DNA from: a virus
DNA: 59,431 nucleotides
Virus record (IMG/VR): IMGVR_UViG_3300043313_002478
Span: 1-59,431 of that record
Strand: one strand, 5' to 3'
The stretch's first letter is position 1; each line of letters opens with the position of its first letter. Below are positions 1 to 6,634 of the stretch, piece after piece. The position numbers and the translations under genes were made by a program. The notes under the pieces are model-generated. The model had not been told where the DNA came from and did not search any database. It worked only from the letters and a program-made list of their open reading frames with translations.

Positions 1-270
1 GGACTTAGGGTGCTCTGCCTCAATAAACGCGGCGTAGGACGCAAGCGATTCTGCCGCTTCTTCCAACTCCTCCACCGTGAACGTCGGCGCGGGCGTCGTG
101 GGGGTGTCCTGACTCATCGGCGCCGGCCGCGCCATGTTCTTGTGGTGCGTCATCCCCACCCCGCAGGTGGCGCACACCCCGTTCGCGTTGCAGACAAACG
201 TCTCGCACGAAGCCGCGCGGAGGTGGAGGAGTTGTTCGGGAGTCATTCGTCCCAATCCATCGGTCGTCAC
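1..270 (-). CDS. Hypothetical zinc-knuckle protein, 3' end cut by window edge
   Basis: About 90 residues are visible and the frame is still open at the left edge, so the C-terminus is missing. I chose the GTG start at 270-268 because it overlaps the TGA of the preceding gene (GTGA); an in-frame ATG lies at 246-244. Two cysteine/histidine clusters (CNANGVCATCG then THHKN) suggest a small zinc-binding module, followed by a Pro/Thr-rich linker and an acidic helix. It is the last visible gene of the leftward run that starts at 1169. Function unknown. Confidence 0.6.
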   Translation of the reverse strand, partial: MTTDGLGRMTPEQLLHLRAASCETFVCNANGVCATCGVGMTHHKNMARPAPMSQDTPTTPAPTFTVEELEEAAESLASYAAFIEAEHPKS

Positions 271-494
271 GACGGCTCGACCTCACTGGCCGGGTCGTTG
301 AACACCACCGCCTTGATCGCCCACATCGCGGTTTCCTCGTTCTTGGTAATCGCGGTGGACAGGTGCCGGCTGGGTGGGCACAGCTCCTTGAGGGTGGACT
401 CGACCTGGCTGAACAATTCGCGCAGCCGAGTGATCTTGGCGAGGCCCTCCGCGGACGGCTTGTGGTAGGCGTAGGGCTTGTCAATGTGGGGCAT
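267..494 (-). CDS. Acb2/Tad1-hairpin-like protein, putative anti-CBASS cyclic-nucleotide sponge
   Basis: 75 residues from ATG 494-492, preceded by GGAG ten bases upstream; a TTG at 500 is an alternative start. Two predicted helices form a hairpin: residues 13-38, then a turn CPPSR (39-43), then TKNEETAMWA (50-59). The pattern C-P-x-S-R, then T-x-x-E-x-x-x-M-W-A, is the hallmark I associate with the phage Acb2/Tad1 hairpin family, whose members bind cyclic di- and trinucleotides and so block CBASS effectors. The length also fits (family about 65-100 residues). Neighbours are small accessory genes, the usual setting for anti-defence genes. The function is inferred from resemblance only. Confidence 0.7.
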   Translation of the reverse strand: MPHIDKPYAYHKPSAEGLAKITRLRELFSQVESTLKELCPPSRHLSTAITKNEETAMWAIKAVVFNDPASEVEPS

Positions 495-496
495 GA

Positions 497-709
497 TCAA
501 TTCACTCCATGGCGCTCGACGAGTTCACGCCCGTCGTGCGCGTTGTGGACAATGTACCGGCGGGTCGTTGACGTCGCCGGATGGATCGTCGGGGCGCACC
601 AGCACCGGGCCCGCCCGTGTAGATAATGCGTGCGCGTGTCGTCTATCGGCACGGTGTGCAGGGTGCGGCCGTGCCATTCGTTCGCCCAGCGGGGGCCAGC
701 GGGGGTCAC
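497..709 (-). CDS. Small conserved-type phage protein with CWCxP motif
   Basis: 70 residues from a GTG at 709-707 that overlaps the TGA of the upstream gene (GTGA). The frame stays open much further upstream, but that part overlaps the neighbouring gene in another frame and looks non-coding. Seen: an early H-T-V-P-x-D-D segment, RCWCAP (residues 35-40), then IVHNAHDGRE (53-62). This order (V-P-x-N/D-D, CWCxP, H-x-x-x-DGRE) recurs in many small phage proteins of unknown role. Cys and His residues could bind a metal. Confidence 0.6.
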   Translation of the reverse strand: MTPAGPRWANEWHGRTLHTVPIDDTRTHYLHGRARCWCAPTIHPATSTTRRYIVHNAHDGRELVERHGVN

Positions 710-834
710 AGGGTCCACGGGTCCGTCCGATCCTCCTCGACCGGCGGCGCCACCGTCGGCGGCCGCTTCACCCGCCGCAACACGCCCCCGACCACCAGCA
801 CGGACACGAGCAGCGCGATCCACGTCCCGGTCAT
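706..834 (-). CDS. Single-pass membrane mini-protein (42 aa)
   Basis: A short ORF of 42 codons. Its ATG (834-832) overlaps the TGA of the upstream gene as ATGA, and its own TGA overlaps the next start as GTGA, which is strong support despite the small size. Residues 5-19 form a hydrophobic segment (WIALLVSVLVVGGVL) followed by RRVKR, so it is probably an N-out/C-in membrane peptide with an acidic, proline-rich tail. Role unknown; such peptides may be lysis or superinfection accessories. Confidence 0.55.
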   Translation of the reverse strand: MTGTWIALLVSVLVVGGVLRRVKRPPTVAPPVEEDRTDPWTL

Positions 835-1169
835 CGCCGCTCCAGCGCCGTCGGCGGGGCGGGCTCACACACGCCCGAGGGGGCCTGGGTGATCGCCACC
901 CCTTCGTTCCCGTAGCGGACGACCACAAAGCACGCCCGGGTCACCGGGTCCTGCCAGCGTTGGACCGTCGGGTCGCCCCAGCCCGGGCCCCGGTCCTCGC
1001 CCACCCGCCACAGCCGCGCGGGGGCCTGGGCCTCGACCACGGGGTCGGTGCCGATCGTGGCGACCATCGCCTGCGCCAGCGCGAGAACCAGCATCACCCC
1101 GCCGGTGATCCCCACCCCGACCAACGTCCCCCAGATCCCGATCGTTACCACCCGCCTGAACCGTGCCAT
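831..1169 (-). CDS. Membrane-anchored hypothetical protein
   Basis: 112 residues, ATG start with AGGGGGA eight bases upstream. Residues 8-35 form one transmembrane helix or uncleaved signal anchor, followed by an extracytoplasmic-type domain with two cysteines (ACFVVVRYGNEGVAIT around residues 78-93, and VCEP near 100). First gene of a tightly overlapping leftward run of at least five genes reaching the window edge. A TAGACT box lies 25 bases upstream of the start. Function not recognised. Confidence 0.6.
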   Translation of the reverse strand: MARFRRVVTIGIWGTLVGVGITGGVMLVLALAQAMVATIGTDPVVEAQAPARLWRVGEDRGPGWGDPTVQRWQDPVTRACFVVVRYGNEGVAITQAPSGVCEPAPPTALERR

Positions 1170-1193
1170 CCCGTCCCCCTTGTCACAGCCGCC

Positions 1194-1223
1194 AGTCTAC
1201 GCGGCCCGGTCACTGAATTGCAA
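1194..1223 (-). promoter_or_regulatory. Putative leftward promoter for the 1169-to-1 run
   Basis: On the minus strand TTGCAA (1223-1218), an 18-base spacer and TAGACT (1199-1194) precede the first gene of the run. TAGACT is the -10-like box that recurs before many genes in this window, which strengthens the call. Confidence 0.4.
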
Positions 1224-1317
1224 CATCTCACACGCACCGCAACAACCTACTCCCCAGGAGTACCACCTCTGGACCTCTCCACTTTCGCCCCCTCCCCAGG
1301 AAACACCCGGCTCAGGG

Positions 1318-1480
1318 TGTGGTGAGACGGGGCTTTCGCCCAGGGTTATATCTTATTTATAGGTACCCGTACCTTCGCCTCGTGAGACGACGTGAGACGA
1401 CCGATTGTCTCAATGGGGAATGCCCTAAAAGTGGTGAGATAGGCGATTCCATACGCTGTCTCAAGGGCTCGTCTCAGTCT
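1318..1480. repeat. Cluster of TGAGAC repeats in the 1170-1568 gene-free gap
   Basis: This 399-bp gap between two leftward genes holds no convincing gene. It contains GTGAGAC at 1322-1328, 1382-1388 and 1392-1398, the variant GTGAGAT at 1434-1440, and the reverse complement GTCTCA at 1407-1412, 1458-1463 and 1471-1476. The copies at 1381-1400 are a perfect 10-bp tandem (CGTGAGACGA twice). An unusually AT-rich patch (GTTATATCTTATTTATAGG) lies at 1345-1363, between the repeats. The layout suits an operator array or a replication origin with iterons and an unwinding region; which one cannot be decided here. Confidence 0.6.
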
Positions 1481-1568
1481 GTAACCTCCTGAGCCATAAG
1501 GGGTTAGGGGAATCTCGACGTTTTTTCGGACCCCCCGATAGGGTTTTCCCGTCACCCCCCTCAAATCG

Positions 1569-1988
1569 CTACCCCTTCGCCGGGTGTCGGGTGGCATACT
1601 CCCCCAGAATCTGGAGAAACGCCTCCCGGGCCTGGGCCTCCCGATCGCGGTTGCTGTCGTCCTTCTCGCGGTCGCCGGCATTGCACAGGTCCATCGTCAG
1701 GTCGGCATCGAGGCCCAGCGCGTCCCCGCTCCGCAGGCCGTCCAGCAGGGACGGCAGGGTCCCAAAGCGGTGGAGGTACACCAGCCCCACCGGGTCCGTG
1801 AACGGGGGCACCAGCCAGCTCCCCGGGTTGGCCACGTGCAGGCGGATGATCTTCGTGAAGGGGTAGAGGTCCTTCTGGTGCTGGGGGACCTCGGGCGCCA
1901 ACTCCCACAGGGCCGCCTTGAACGCCGCCAGGAACCCGTCCAACGTGCGAACCCCCAGGGGGCCGCCTCTCTGCATTGTTTTAGCCAC
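1569..1988 (-). CDS. Hypothetical protein
   Basis: 139 residues. The GTG start at 1988-1986 sits six bases after GAGGAG and overlaps the TAA of the upstream gene; a longer ATG start at 2012 lacks a good ribosome site. The protein is globular, with a mixed helical pattern, a proline-rich centre (SWLVPPFTDPVG) and a charged C-terminal helix rich in Arg/Glu. It is the last gene before the TGAGAC repeat gap. No family recognised. Confidence 0.6.
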   Translation of the reverse strand: MAKTMQRGGPLGVRTLDGFLAAFKAALWELAPEVPQHQKDLYPFTKIIRLHVANPGSWLVPPFTDPVGLVYLHRFGTLPSLLDGLRSGDALGLDADLTMDLCNAGDREKDDSNRDREAQAREAFLQILGEYATRHPAKG

Positions 1989-2457
1989 GCGTATCTCCTC
2001 GGGGCGCCACAACCGCCCCTGCTACCGTCTCGTCGTCCTCGTGGAGCGGGCACACCTGGCCCGCCTCGCACACACACACCCGATTGATCGGGTCTTTCGC
2101 CCGCGCCGGCCGGGTCGAGGCCCAGGCCAGGTCCAGCCGCAACTGCGCCGCCTCCTCGACGGTGGGGATATGGTCGGCGGGCCTGGCCCCCCCGGTGGAG
2201 CGCCCCACCGCCACCAGCAACACGCCCACGTACCACTGCCGCGCGCAGCGTCGACAGGTCCACGTGGAGGTGAGATCCTCGTACTTGGCGGACCGCGCAC
2301 CCCGGGGGGTGGTCGACACGCGCCCGGTGGCGGTTGATATCGAGGCCACCGCCCCGCACGCCGGGCACGCCGCGTCAAACGCCCGCACATGCCCATAGGC
2401 GCGGAACCAGGGCGGGGGCAGGGTCACCGCGCGCGCGGGGGGTGGGGATTTAGGCAC
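1981..2457 (-). CDS. Zinc-ribbon hypothetical protein
   Basis: 158 residues, ATG start. A four-cysteine zinc ribbon is visible: CPAC at about residues 31-34 and CRRC at about 68-71, the usual spacing for a treble-clef or ribbon fold. Two more cysteine pairs (VCVCEAGQVCPLH) follow near residue 130. The overlap with the upstream gene is 8 bp. The role may be nucleic-acid binding; the sequence does not show which. Confidence 0.6.
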   Translation of the reverse strand: MPKSPPPARAVTLPPPWFRAYGHVRAFDAACPACGAVASISTATGRVSTTPRGARSAKYEDLTSTWTCRRCARQWYVGVLLVAVGRSTGGARPADHIPTVEEAAQLRLDLAWASTRPARAKDPINRVCVCEAGQVCPLHEDDETVAGAVVAPRGDTRG

Positions 2458-2998
2458 GCGCCCGCCTCGCCCCCTCGGCCGCCCACGTGACGTCGCGCCA
2501 CGAGACCCGCTGCCCGGGGGTCAGGGCGTCCCACGCGACAAACACGGACTCAGACGCCCCGTCCTCGTTCACACCCCGGGTGACCACCGCCACCGGGACC
2601 CCGATCGGGGCCAGGGTGGTCCGGAAGTACGCCCAGCCCGGGTGCGCCTCGTCGGGGTAGACGAACATCGCGGGGTGGGTGGCCAGGAACCGCCCCACCG
2701 CCGTCCGGGTCGACTGATCCCATTGGAACGGCCACGGGGCCCGGAGCGCCGGCGCGGGTGGGTCCTCCAGCACCAACCCCGGCGCGGGGGTCTCCTGCAG
2801 CACCCCCGCCGCCCACTCCAGCCTCGCCACCGCCGCCGTGACCGCCTCCTGCCGGGTGACCCCCGTGCCGATCACGCCCCCCACGAGTGTGACCTCCCAG
2901 GTGTCCACATCCTGCTGTTCGAGCGCGCGCCAGGGGCGGTGAATGATGGCCAGCGATCGGCCGTCCGGACTCAGGTAGATTTCAGGTTGTTTCTTCAT
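2450..2998 (-). CDS. Hypothetical protein
   Basis: 182 residues from ATG 2998-2996, preceded by GGAG five bases away. An open stretch upstream to 3106 is antisense-like overlap with the next gene and was not included. The N-terminal half reads like a small beta-rich domain (EIYLSPDGRSLAIIHR, then a V-T-R-Q-E-A-V helix typical of short DUF1508-like or dsRNA-type folds). The C-terminal half is a separate alpha/beta domain. It overlaps the upstream gene by 17 bp. Function unknown. Confidence 0.55.
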   Translation of the reverse strand: MKKQPEIYLSPDGRSLAIIHRPWRALEQQDVDTWEVTLVGGVIGTGVTRQEAVTAAVARLEWAAGVLQETPAPGLVLEDPPAPALRAPWPFQWDQSTRTAVGRFLATHPAMFVYPDEAHPGWAYFRTTLAPIGVPVAVVTRGVNEDGASESVFVAWDALTPGQRVSWRDVTWAAEGARRARA

Positions 2999-3215
2999 GG
3001 CCACTCCAATCTGCGCGGGCTTCCGTGAACCCTGTCTCCCACAACGTCCGCAAAAATGTCTGACAGACGCGGCGGTTCCCAAATATGCGGATATCCCAGA
3101 ATGCACTCCCGTCCGGGTGACGTTTACGGCCGTCGTGAAAACTCACCACGTACCGCGCCCGCCCGATTCGGTACTGCAGGCGATAGCGTTTTAGGACCTG
3201 GTAGCGTTTTGTCAC
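2982..3215 (-). CDS. Small basic hypothetical protein
   Basis: 77 residues from GTG 3215-3213, which overlaps the upstream TGA (GTGA). Very basic at the N-terminus (KRYQVLKRYRLQYRIGRARY), then a beta-hairpin-like VSFHDGR and a helix with a single cysteine. The charge suggests nucleic-acid contact, but no known fold is recognisable. Confidence 0.5.
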   Translation of the reverse strand: MTKRYQVLKRYRLQYRIGRARYVVSFHDGRKRHPDGSAFWDIRIFGNRRVCQTFLRTLWETGFTEARADWSGHEETT

Positions 3216-3502
3216 GACCAATCCTTTCCGCCGGTCTCGGCAAACCCATTGCCCCGCGCGCGCGCCACCGCCTGGTCGTACCGATCGTCGTCCTCGGTCC
3301 GCCGCGGGCGATCGGGATCGGGGTCCTCGGGCGCCGGGTCCGCGCGCGGGCGCCGGCTCGGGGGGTAGGTCAGGCGGCCGTCCACCCAGACCAGCCCGCA
3401 CCCGGGACACGTCCATTCATGCCGGCGGATCCGCGCGATATCGCCCACGGGGACACACGCCCCCTTGATCGCCCCGCACCGGCAGTAATCACGGATCGCC
3501 AC
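3212..3502 (-). CDS. Small zinc-ribbon protein with acidic/basic tail
   Basis: 96 residues from a GTG that overlaps the upstream TAG by one base. Metal-binding cysteines: YCRCG (residues 6-10), C16 and CPGCG (32-36). After the ribbon comes a low-complexity Pro/Arg/Asp-rich segment, probably unstructured. One of several small zinc proteins packed in this region. Confidence 0.55.
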   Translation of the reverse strand: MAIRDYCRCGAIKGACVPVGDIARIRRHEWTCPGCGLVWVDGRLTYPPSRRPRADPAPEDPDPDRPRRTEDDDRYDQAVARARGNGFAETGGKDWS

Positions 3503-3786
3503 TAGTCACCCCCCTGGACCGTCGACACGGCCACAATGGACGCCTGATCCCACTCCGCCCGGCTGTAGTCGGCCCACGTGTACAGCCGATCCAGCCCCAG
3601 CTCCGCGCGCCGGCTATCGAGCCCGTAACGGCAAAACGGCAGCAACCACCCCGGGGACGTGCACCGGCACACCCCGATCGGGGTCCCATCGGCCTGGGGG
3701 TAGGTCTCCATCGGCCCCCCGCAGAATCCGCACGTCACCGGCAACGGGCGGAGGGTCTCGTCTAGCGTGAGCCGATCCCCACTCAC
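3502..3786 (-). CDS. Zinc-ribbon hypothetical protein
   Basis: 94 residues. The GTG start at 3786-3784 overlaps the TGA of the upstream gene (GTGA) and has a GGGGG stretch upstream; the longer ATG-start form to 3849 runs antisense-like through the neighbour and is unlikely. CGFCGGP and VCRC form a likely zinc site in the first 45 residues. The rest is helical with an aromatic-rich segment (LYTWADYSRAEW). Function unknown. Confidence 0.5.
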   Translation of the reverse strand: MSGDRLTLDETLRPLPVTCGFCGGPMETYPQADGTPIGVCRCTSPGWLLPFCRYGLDSRRAELGLDRLYTWADYSRAEWDQASIVAVSTVQGGD

Positions 3787-4043
3787 TGGCCACCCCCGAT
3801 CACATGCGCGATCGGGGTGATGGCCAGGTGATGCAACGGCAACCCGCACGATCGGAAATTGGCGCGGATCCGCCGCTGGACCGTGGCCAGGGTGATCGTC
3901 GATCGGACATAGAACGACCCGATCACGGTCCGCGGGGGACTGACGGGCTCCCCCGGGTATTTCAGGGTGTAGGTATAGGTAAACGTCGCCAGGTTCGCGG
4001 TACTGGTGTACAACGGCCGGCCGTGTCGCTTAGATCGTGTCAT
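3783..4043 (-). CDS. Small hypothetical protein
   Basis: 86 residues from ATG 4043-4041, with GGGGGAGA just upstream. Basic N-terminus, then a Thr/Tyr-rich beta-type segment (ATFTYTYTLKYP) and a second beta/alpha part with RRIRANFRSCGLP. It resembles small ferredoxin-like or RNA-binding accessory folds only in broad pattern. Overlaps the upstream gene by 14 bp. Confidence 0.5.
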   Translation of the reverse strand: MTRSKRHGRPLYTSTANLATFTYTYTLKYPGEPVSPPRTVIGSFYVRSTITLATVQRRIRANFRSCGLPLHHLAITPIAHVIGGGQ

Positions 4044-4824
4044 GGTCTCCCCCTGAGAGCCCGGGCAAGTACCCGGCGCGATCGGCCACTCCCGCGGCCT
4101 TTTTCCAACTGGACCCGTGCACGGTAATCAGCACGTCCGGCCGGCGCCGGGGGGTATGCCCGGGTCCGAGCCCGTTACAGAGTCCACAGTGATAGCAATC
4201 GGTTTTGTGGCCACTCTCGGCCGACTTCGGGCAGACAATCTCACCCGGGGCCGGCGCCTGGTCGACACTGGACCGGAGCCGGAACGTCCGGTACCCCAGC
4301 GCGCGCGCGGCGGTGGCGTCCGCTTCGGACTCCACACTGGCCATACACAGATCCGCCCACGTGGGATCCACGTACCGCCACTGATGGGTGTACCCCGTCC
4401 ACCGTGGCGCCCGGCGGACCAAATCCTGCAGGACCCCAATCGGGACGGCCGCCGGATCGCCATAGGCGCCCAATCGAACCGGGGCGGAGATCCGCGCGGG
4501 CAAGGATCCCACGGGCGCGTACTTGCCGGCGGACCACGTCCGCCACACCTGGCCGAGTACCTTAGGATTCACATAGCACCCCCCGCCCCCATCGGCCGAA
4601 TTGGGCCGGAGGGGACAGGTCCCGCATACGCTGACATCCGTCCCCGCGTGGATCGCTTCGACGGGGTGGCGGTTCGCCTGCAGGATCCACAATTGGGCCA
4701 TGGGGCCCGTGCCGGGGTTATCGCTCGGGCGGTGGACCCCGGTCAGGATGGCCACGATCCGCGCGCGGGTGAGCGTCGAGGGTCCGTCATAGACCACATA
4801 CCCCAGGGGGTACCTGTTATTCAT
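4030..4824 (-). CDS. Conserved-type phage protein with two cysteine clusters
   Basis: 264 residues, ATG start, GAGGGGG upstream. Two clusters stand out: CGTCPLRP plus C83 near residues 67-83, and CPKS ... CYHCGLC near 198-217, with further invariant-looking motifs such as LGAYGDPAA and DVLITVHGSS. This arrangement (an N-terminal T-C-P cluster, a central G-x-Y-G-D-P, and a C-terminal CxxCGLC) resembles a widespread phage/plasmid family of unknown function, perhaps with an iron-sulfur centre. It is the largest gene of the leftward early run. Confidence 0.6.
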   Translation of the reverse strand: MNNRYPLGYVVYDGPSTLTRARIVAILTGVHRPSDNPGTGPMAQLWILQANRHPVEAIHAGTDVSVCGTCPLRPNSADGGGGCYVNPKVLGQVWRTWSAGKYAPVGSLPARISAPVRLGAYGDPAAVPIGVLQDLVRRAPRWTGYTHQWRYVDPTWADLCMASVESEADATAARALGYRTFRLRSSVDQAPAPGEIVCPKSAESGHKTDCYHCGLCNGLGPGHTPRRRPDVLITVHGSSWKKAAGVADRAGYLPGLSGGDHDTI

Positions 4825-5026
4825 GGCGGACCCCCTCGCGGATCGCCCAATCCCACAATTCCGGATCGTTCAAGACCCACAAGCGGATCTCACCATCCGT
4901 GATCGGGCGCCCGGGGGTGTACACCTGGGGGAGTCGGCGCCGGATGATCGGGACAATCCCGGGGCGGTGCCGTTCAATGAAGAATTCCACGGTCCCGAAT
5001 AGCGGCGGGGTGGTGTCGTGTGCCAT
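4817..5026 (-). CDS. Small hypothetical protein, leaderless start
   Basis: 69 residues from ATG 5026-5024. No Shine-Dalgarno site is visible; instead TAGATT ends six bases before the ATG, so the mRNA probably begins at or next to the start codon. The sequence is globular and acidic/aromatic (VLNDPELWDWAIREG). First gene of the leftward run 5026-1569, divergent from 5124. Function unknown. Confidence 0.55.
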   Translation of the reverse strand: MAHDTTPPLFGTVEFFIERHRPGIVPIIRRRLPQVYTPGRPITDGEIRLWVLNDPELWDWAIREGVRHE

Positions 5027-5032
5027 GGGCCC

Positions 5033-5062
5033 AATCTACACCCCCACCTCTACACTTGTCAA
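5033..5062 (-). promoter_or_regulatory. Leftward leaderless promoter
   Basis: Minus strand: TTGACA (5062-5057), 18-base spacer, TAGATT (5038-5033), six bases, then ATG 5026. A near-consensus sigma70-type promoter whose predicted start falls at the start codon. Its -35 box is the left arm of the operator palindrome described at 5056-5079. Confidence 0.65.
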
Positions 5063-5117
5063 TAGCCTAAGTTTGACAATCCACACCCCATCGTCTATAT
5101 TGTGGGTGGAGGTTCTA
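5056..5117 (+). promoter_or_regulatory. Rightward promoter/operator cassette, copy 1
   Basis: TTGTCAA (5056-5062) and TTGACAA (5073-5079) form a 7-bp inverted repeat around 10 bases. The right arm is a perfect -35 (TTGACA, 5073-5078), followed by 17 bases and TATATT (5096-5101). The leader GGGTGGAGGTTCTA (5104-5117) carries the ribosome site for ATG 5124. The same cassette recurs at 5671 and 7286. A protein bound to the palindrome would cover both divergent -35 boxes. Confidence 0.75.
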
Positions 5118-5123
5118 CCCCCT

Positions 5124-5573
5124 ATGCCTAAGACATCCCGCCCCGTGTTTACCCCCGATCAATTCACCCCCTATGACGATCCGCGCTGGGGGTCCGCCGT
5201 CGACAAAGCACGCTACGCGAATCACTTCGTGCGCTTTGTCCTGGGTGGCTTTCGGTCCACCCAATTCCCGCGCTGGTTCTACGTCCAGACGTCGTTTATG
5301 TGGGGCCATATCGCGGAGTACTCCCGCGACGGGTTTTACGCGACCTGGTTGGCCGATACCCCATCGCGCGCGCGTTTCCTGACTCGGTGTGTCCGGGGTG
5401 GGGGGTATGGATCACCCACACACACCTACGTGGACGTCGAACGCGCGATCGCGTCCTGGGTCCGCGATAGCGGGGTACTCGAGACCACGATCCGCGCGGC
5501 GGTGGCTGAAGTCGAACGGACCGAGCGCGCGAACCTCGCCCGACTGCAGGCGAAGTACCCCACCCCCGACTAA
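5124..5573 (+). CDS. Hypothetical protein
   Basis: 149 residues from ATG 5124, with GGAGG in the cassette leader upstream. Aromatic-rich N-terminal half (NHFVRFVLGGFRSTQF, RWFYVQTSFMWG) and a helical C-terminus with repeated Glu/Ala/Arg (AVAEVERTERANLARLQ) that may form a coiled coil. It is transcribed from its own strong promoter, consistent with an early gene. No family recognised. Confidence 0.6.
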   Translation: MPKTSRPVFTPDQFTPYDDPRWGSAVDKARYANHFVRFVLGGFRSTQFPRWFYVQTSFMWGHIAEYSRDGFYATWLADTPSRARFLTRCVRGGGYGSPTHTYVDVERAIASWVRDSGVLETTIRAAVAEVERTERANLARLQAKYPTPD

Positions 5574-5582
5574 CACCCCGAT

Positions 5583-5615
5583 CCACCCCGGGGGGTGGTC
5601 GACCTGGCCACCCCC
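5583..5615 (+). terminator. GC-rich hairpin after 5573
   Basis: CCACCCC (5583-5589) pairs with GGGGTGG (5592-5598), and GGGGGTGG (5591-5598) can instead pair with CCACCCCC (5608-5615). There is no clear T-tract, so termination is plausible, not proven; the two alternative stems are mutually exclusive. Confidence 0.4.
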
Positions 5616-5670
5616 TGACCCCCCACCCCACCCCCGCCGGCGCGCCGACTGACCCCCTCGCCTAGTCGCC

Positions 5671-5733
5671 TGTCAATTCCTGGCTATTGACAATCGACCA
5701 CCCACACCCCCATAATCCTGGGTGGAGGTTCTA
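5671..5733 (+). promoter_or_regulatory. Rightward promoter/operator cassette, copy 2
   Basis: TGTCAAT (5671-5677) and ATTGACA (5686-5692) are inverted arms; TTGACA at 5687-5692 serves as -35, CATAAT at 5711-5716 as -10 (18-base spacer), and GGGTGGAGGTTCTA (5720-5733) is the same leader as copy 1. The distance from TGTCAA to the ATG is 67 bases, exactly as in copy 1. Confidence 0.7.
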
Positions 5734-5737
5734 ACCT

Positions 5738-6052
5738 ATGTCACCCGATACCGATACCCCCTCGACCCCGTCCGTCCCCACCCCCGCCGACCTGGCCGCG
5801 CTGGACCTGTCCGGCCTGGCCCGATTGATCCGCCGATCCTGGGTGGACCCCAAAACGAAACAATCGCGGGTGTACTTCGCGGCCGCCCCGTACCTGTCCG
5901 CGCTGGCGTCCATGTCCACCCCCGCCGACTTCTACGGGGCGGACCCCGGGCGATCGATCGTGCTGTACTTCCTGGGGAATGCCAAAACCTGGCGGGGTCC
6001 CATGGCGGCCGCGATCAAATCGGAATTGAAACGCCGGATCGGGGTCAAATAA
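5738..6052 (+). CDS. Hypothetical protein
   Basis: 104 residues from ATG 5738 after the cassette leader. Thr/Pro-rich first 15 residues, then an all-helical domain (LSGLARLIRRSW, YFAAAPYLSALASM, RSIVLYFLGNA) ending in a basic helix (IKSELKRRIGVK). The TAA overlaps the next ATG. The compact helical, basic character would suit a small DNA- or protein-binding factor; not identified. Confidence 0.6.
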   Translation: MSPDTDTPSTPSVPTPADLAALDLSGLARLIRRSWVDPKTKQSRVYFAAAPYLSALASMSTPADFYGADPGRSIVLYFLGNAKTWRGPMAAAIKSELKRRIGVK

Positions 6053-6273
6053 TGGACCCCCACGCGAACCTCGCCGAACAATCCACGATCCTCGCCTATG
6101 GCCCCGTCCTGGCCCGGGCCCAGCGCGCGCGTTTGTCGGAACTCCGCCGAGCTCTGCAGGGGTGGATCGCCCGGGGTGGATCCGCCCCCGACTGGTCCGC
6201 CTATCCTGCGACGTCGAAAGCGTACCGCCGGTGGGTGTCGACGTCCGCACGTTTTCAGGATCTCGCCCGGTAA
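6052..6273 (+). CDS. Small helical hypothetical protein
   Basis: 73 residues; ATG 6052 overlaps the preceding stop as TAATG. Predicted all-helix, rich in Arg and Ala (ARAQRARLSELRRALQGW), with a short SAYPATSKAYRRW segment. Second gene of a two-gene rightward operon, translationally coupled. A longer in-frame reading to 5722 is the shadow of the upstream gene. Confidence 0.55.
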   Translation: MDPHANLAEQSTILAYGPVLARAQRARLSELRRALQGWIARGGSAPDWSAYPATSKAYRRWVSTSARFQDLAR

Positions 6274-6302
6274 CCTCGACGGACCCCACGCGTACACACC
6301 AC

Positions 6303-6335
6303 GGGGGTGGTTAGGTTCGACACCTAGCCACCCCC
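6303..6335. terminator. Bidirectional hairpin between convergent genes
   Basis: GGGGGTGGTTAGG (6303-6315), a 7-base loop and CCTAGCCACCCCC (6323-6335) form a 13-bp stem with one G-T type mismatch. It lies exactly between the rightward gene ending at 6273 and the leftward gene ending at 6374, the place expected for a shared terminator. Confidence 0.6.
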
Positions 6336-6373
6336 GGTTTACGTACCCCTGACCCTAACCCCTGACCCTCAGA

Positions 6374-6634
6374 TCACCACGTAAACGACGGACCCCCGCC
6401 GAGTGTGGCCGGACGGACCACCGCGCGCTGTTTGGGGTCCGGGGTGTTATGGCCCGGGAGTACCAACGTATTCCACGACACCGACACCGGGGGGTACTCG
6501 GCCAGTAACCCCCGGACCCCCTCCGCCGTGATCGGGTACGTGGTGTTAGTCGCGAGGAACGTGATCACAAACGGACGATCCACCACCCCGATCGGCCGGC
6601 GGTGGCGGGGGGTCCGCGCGCGGGGTCCGCTCAT
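6374..6634 (-). CDS. Small hypothetical protein
   Basis: 86 residues from ATG 6634-6632, overlapping the upstream TGA (ATGA). Basic N-terminal tail (RARTPRHRRP), then a beta-rich core (FVITFLATNTTYPI) and a helix (AEGVRGLLAEYPP). Last gene of a three-gene leftward operon. Function unknown. Confidence 0.5.
   Translation of the reverse strand: MSGPRARTPRHRRPIGVVDRPFVITFLATNTTYPITAEGVRGLLAEYPPVSVSWNTLVLPGHNTPDPKQRAVVRPATLGGGPSFTW

Noticed and set aside
1346-1681. 111-residue minus-strand frame over the repeat gap
   Set aside because: Its first third overlaps a better gene and the rest covers the TGAGAC repeats; no ribosome site, composition unlike the neighbours.
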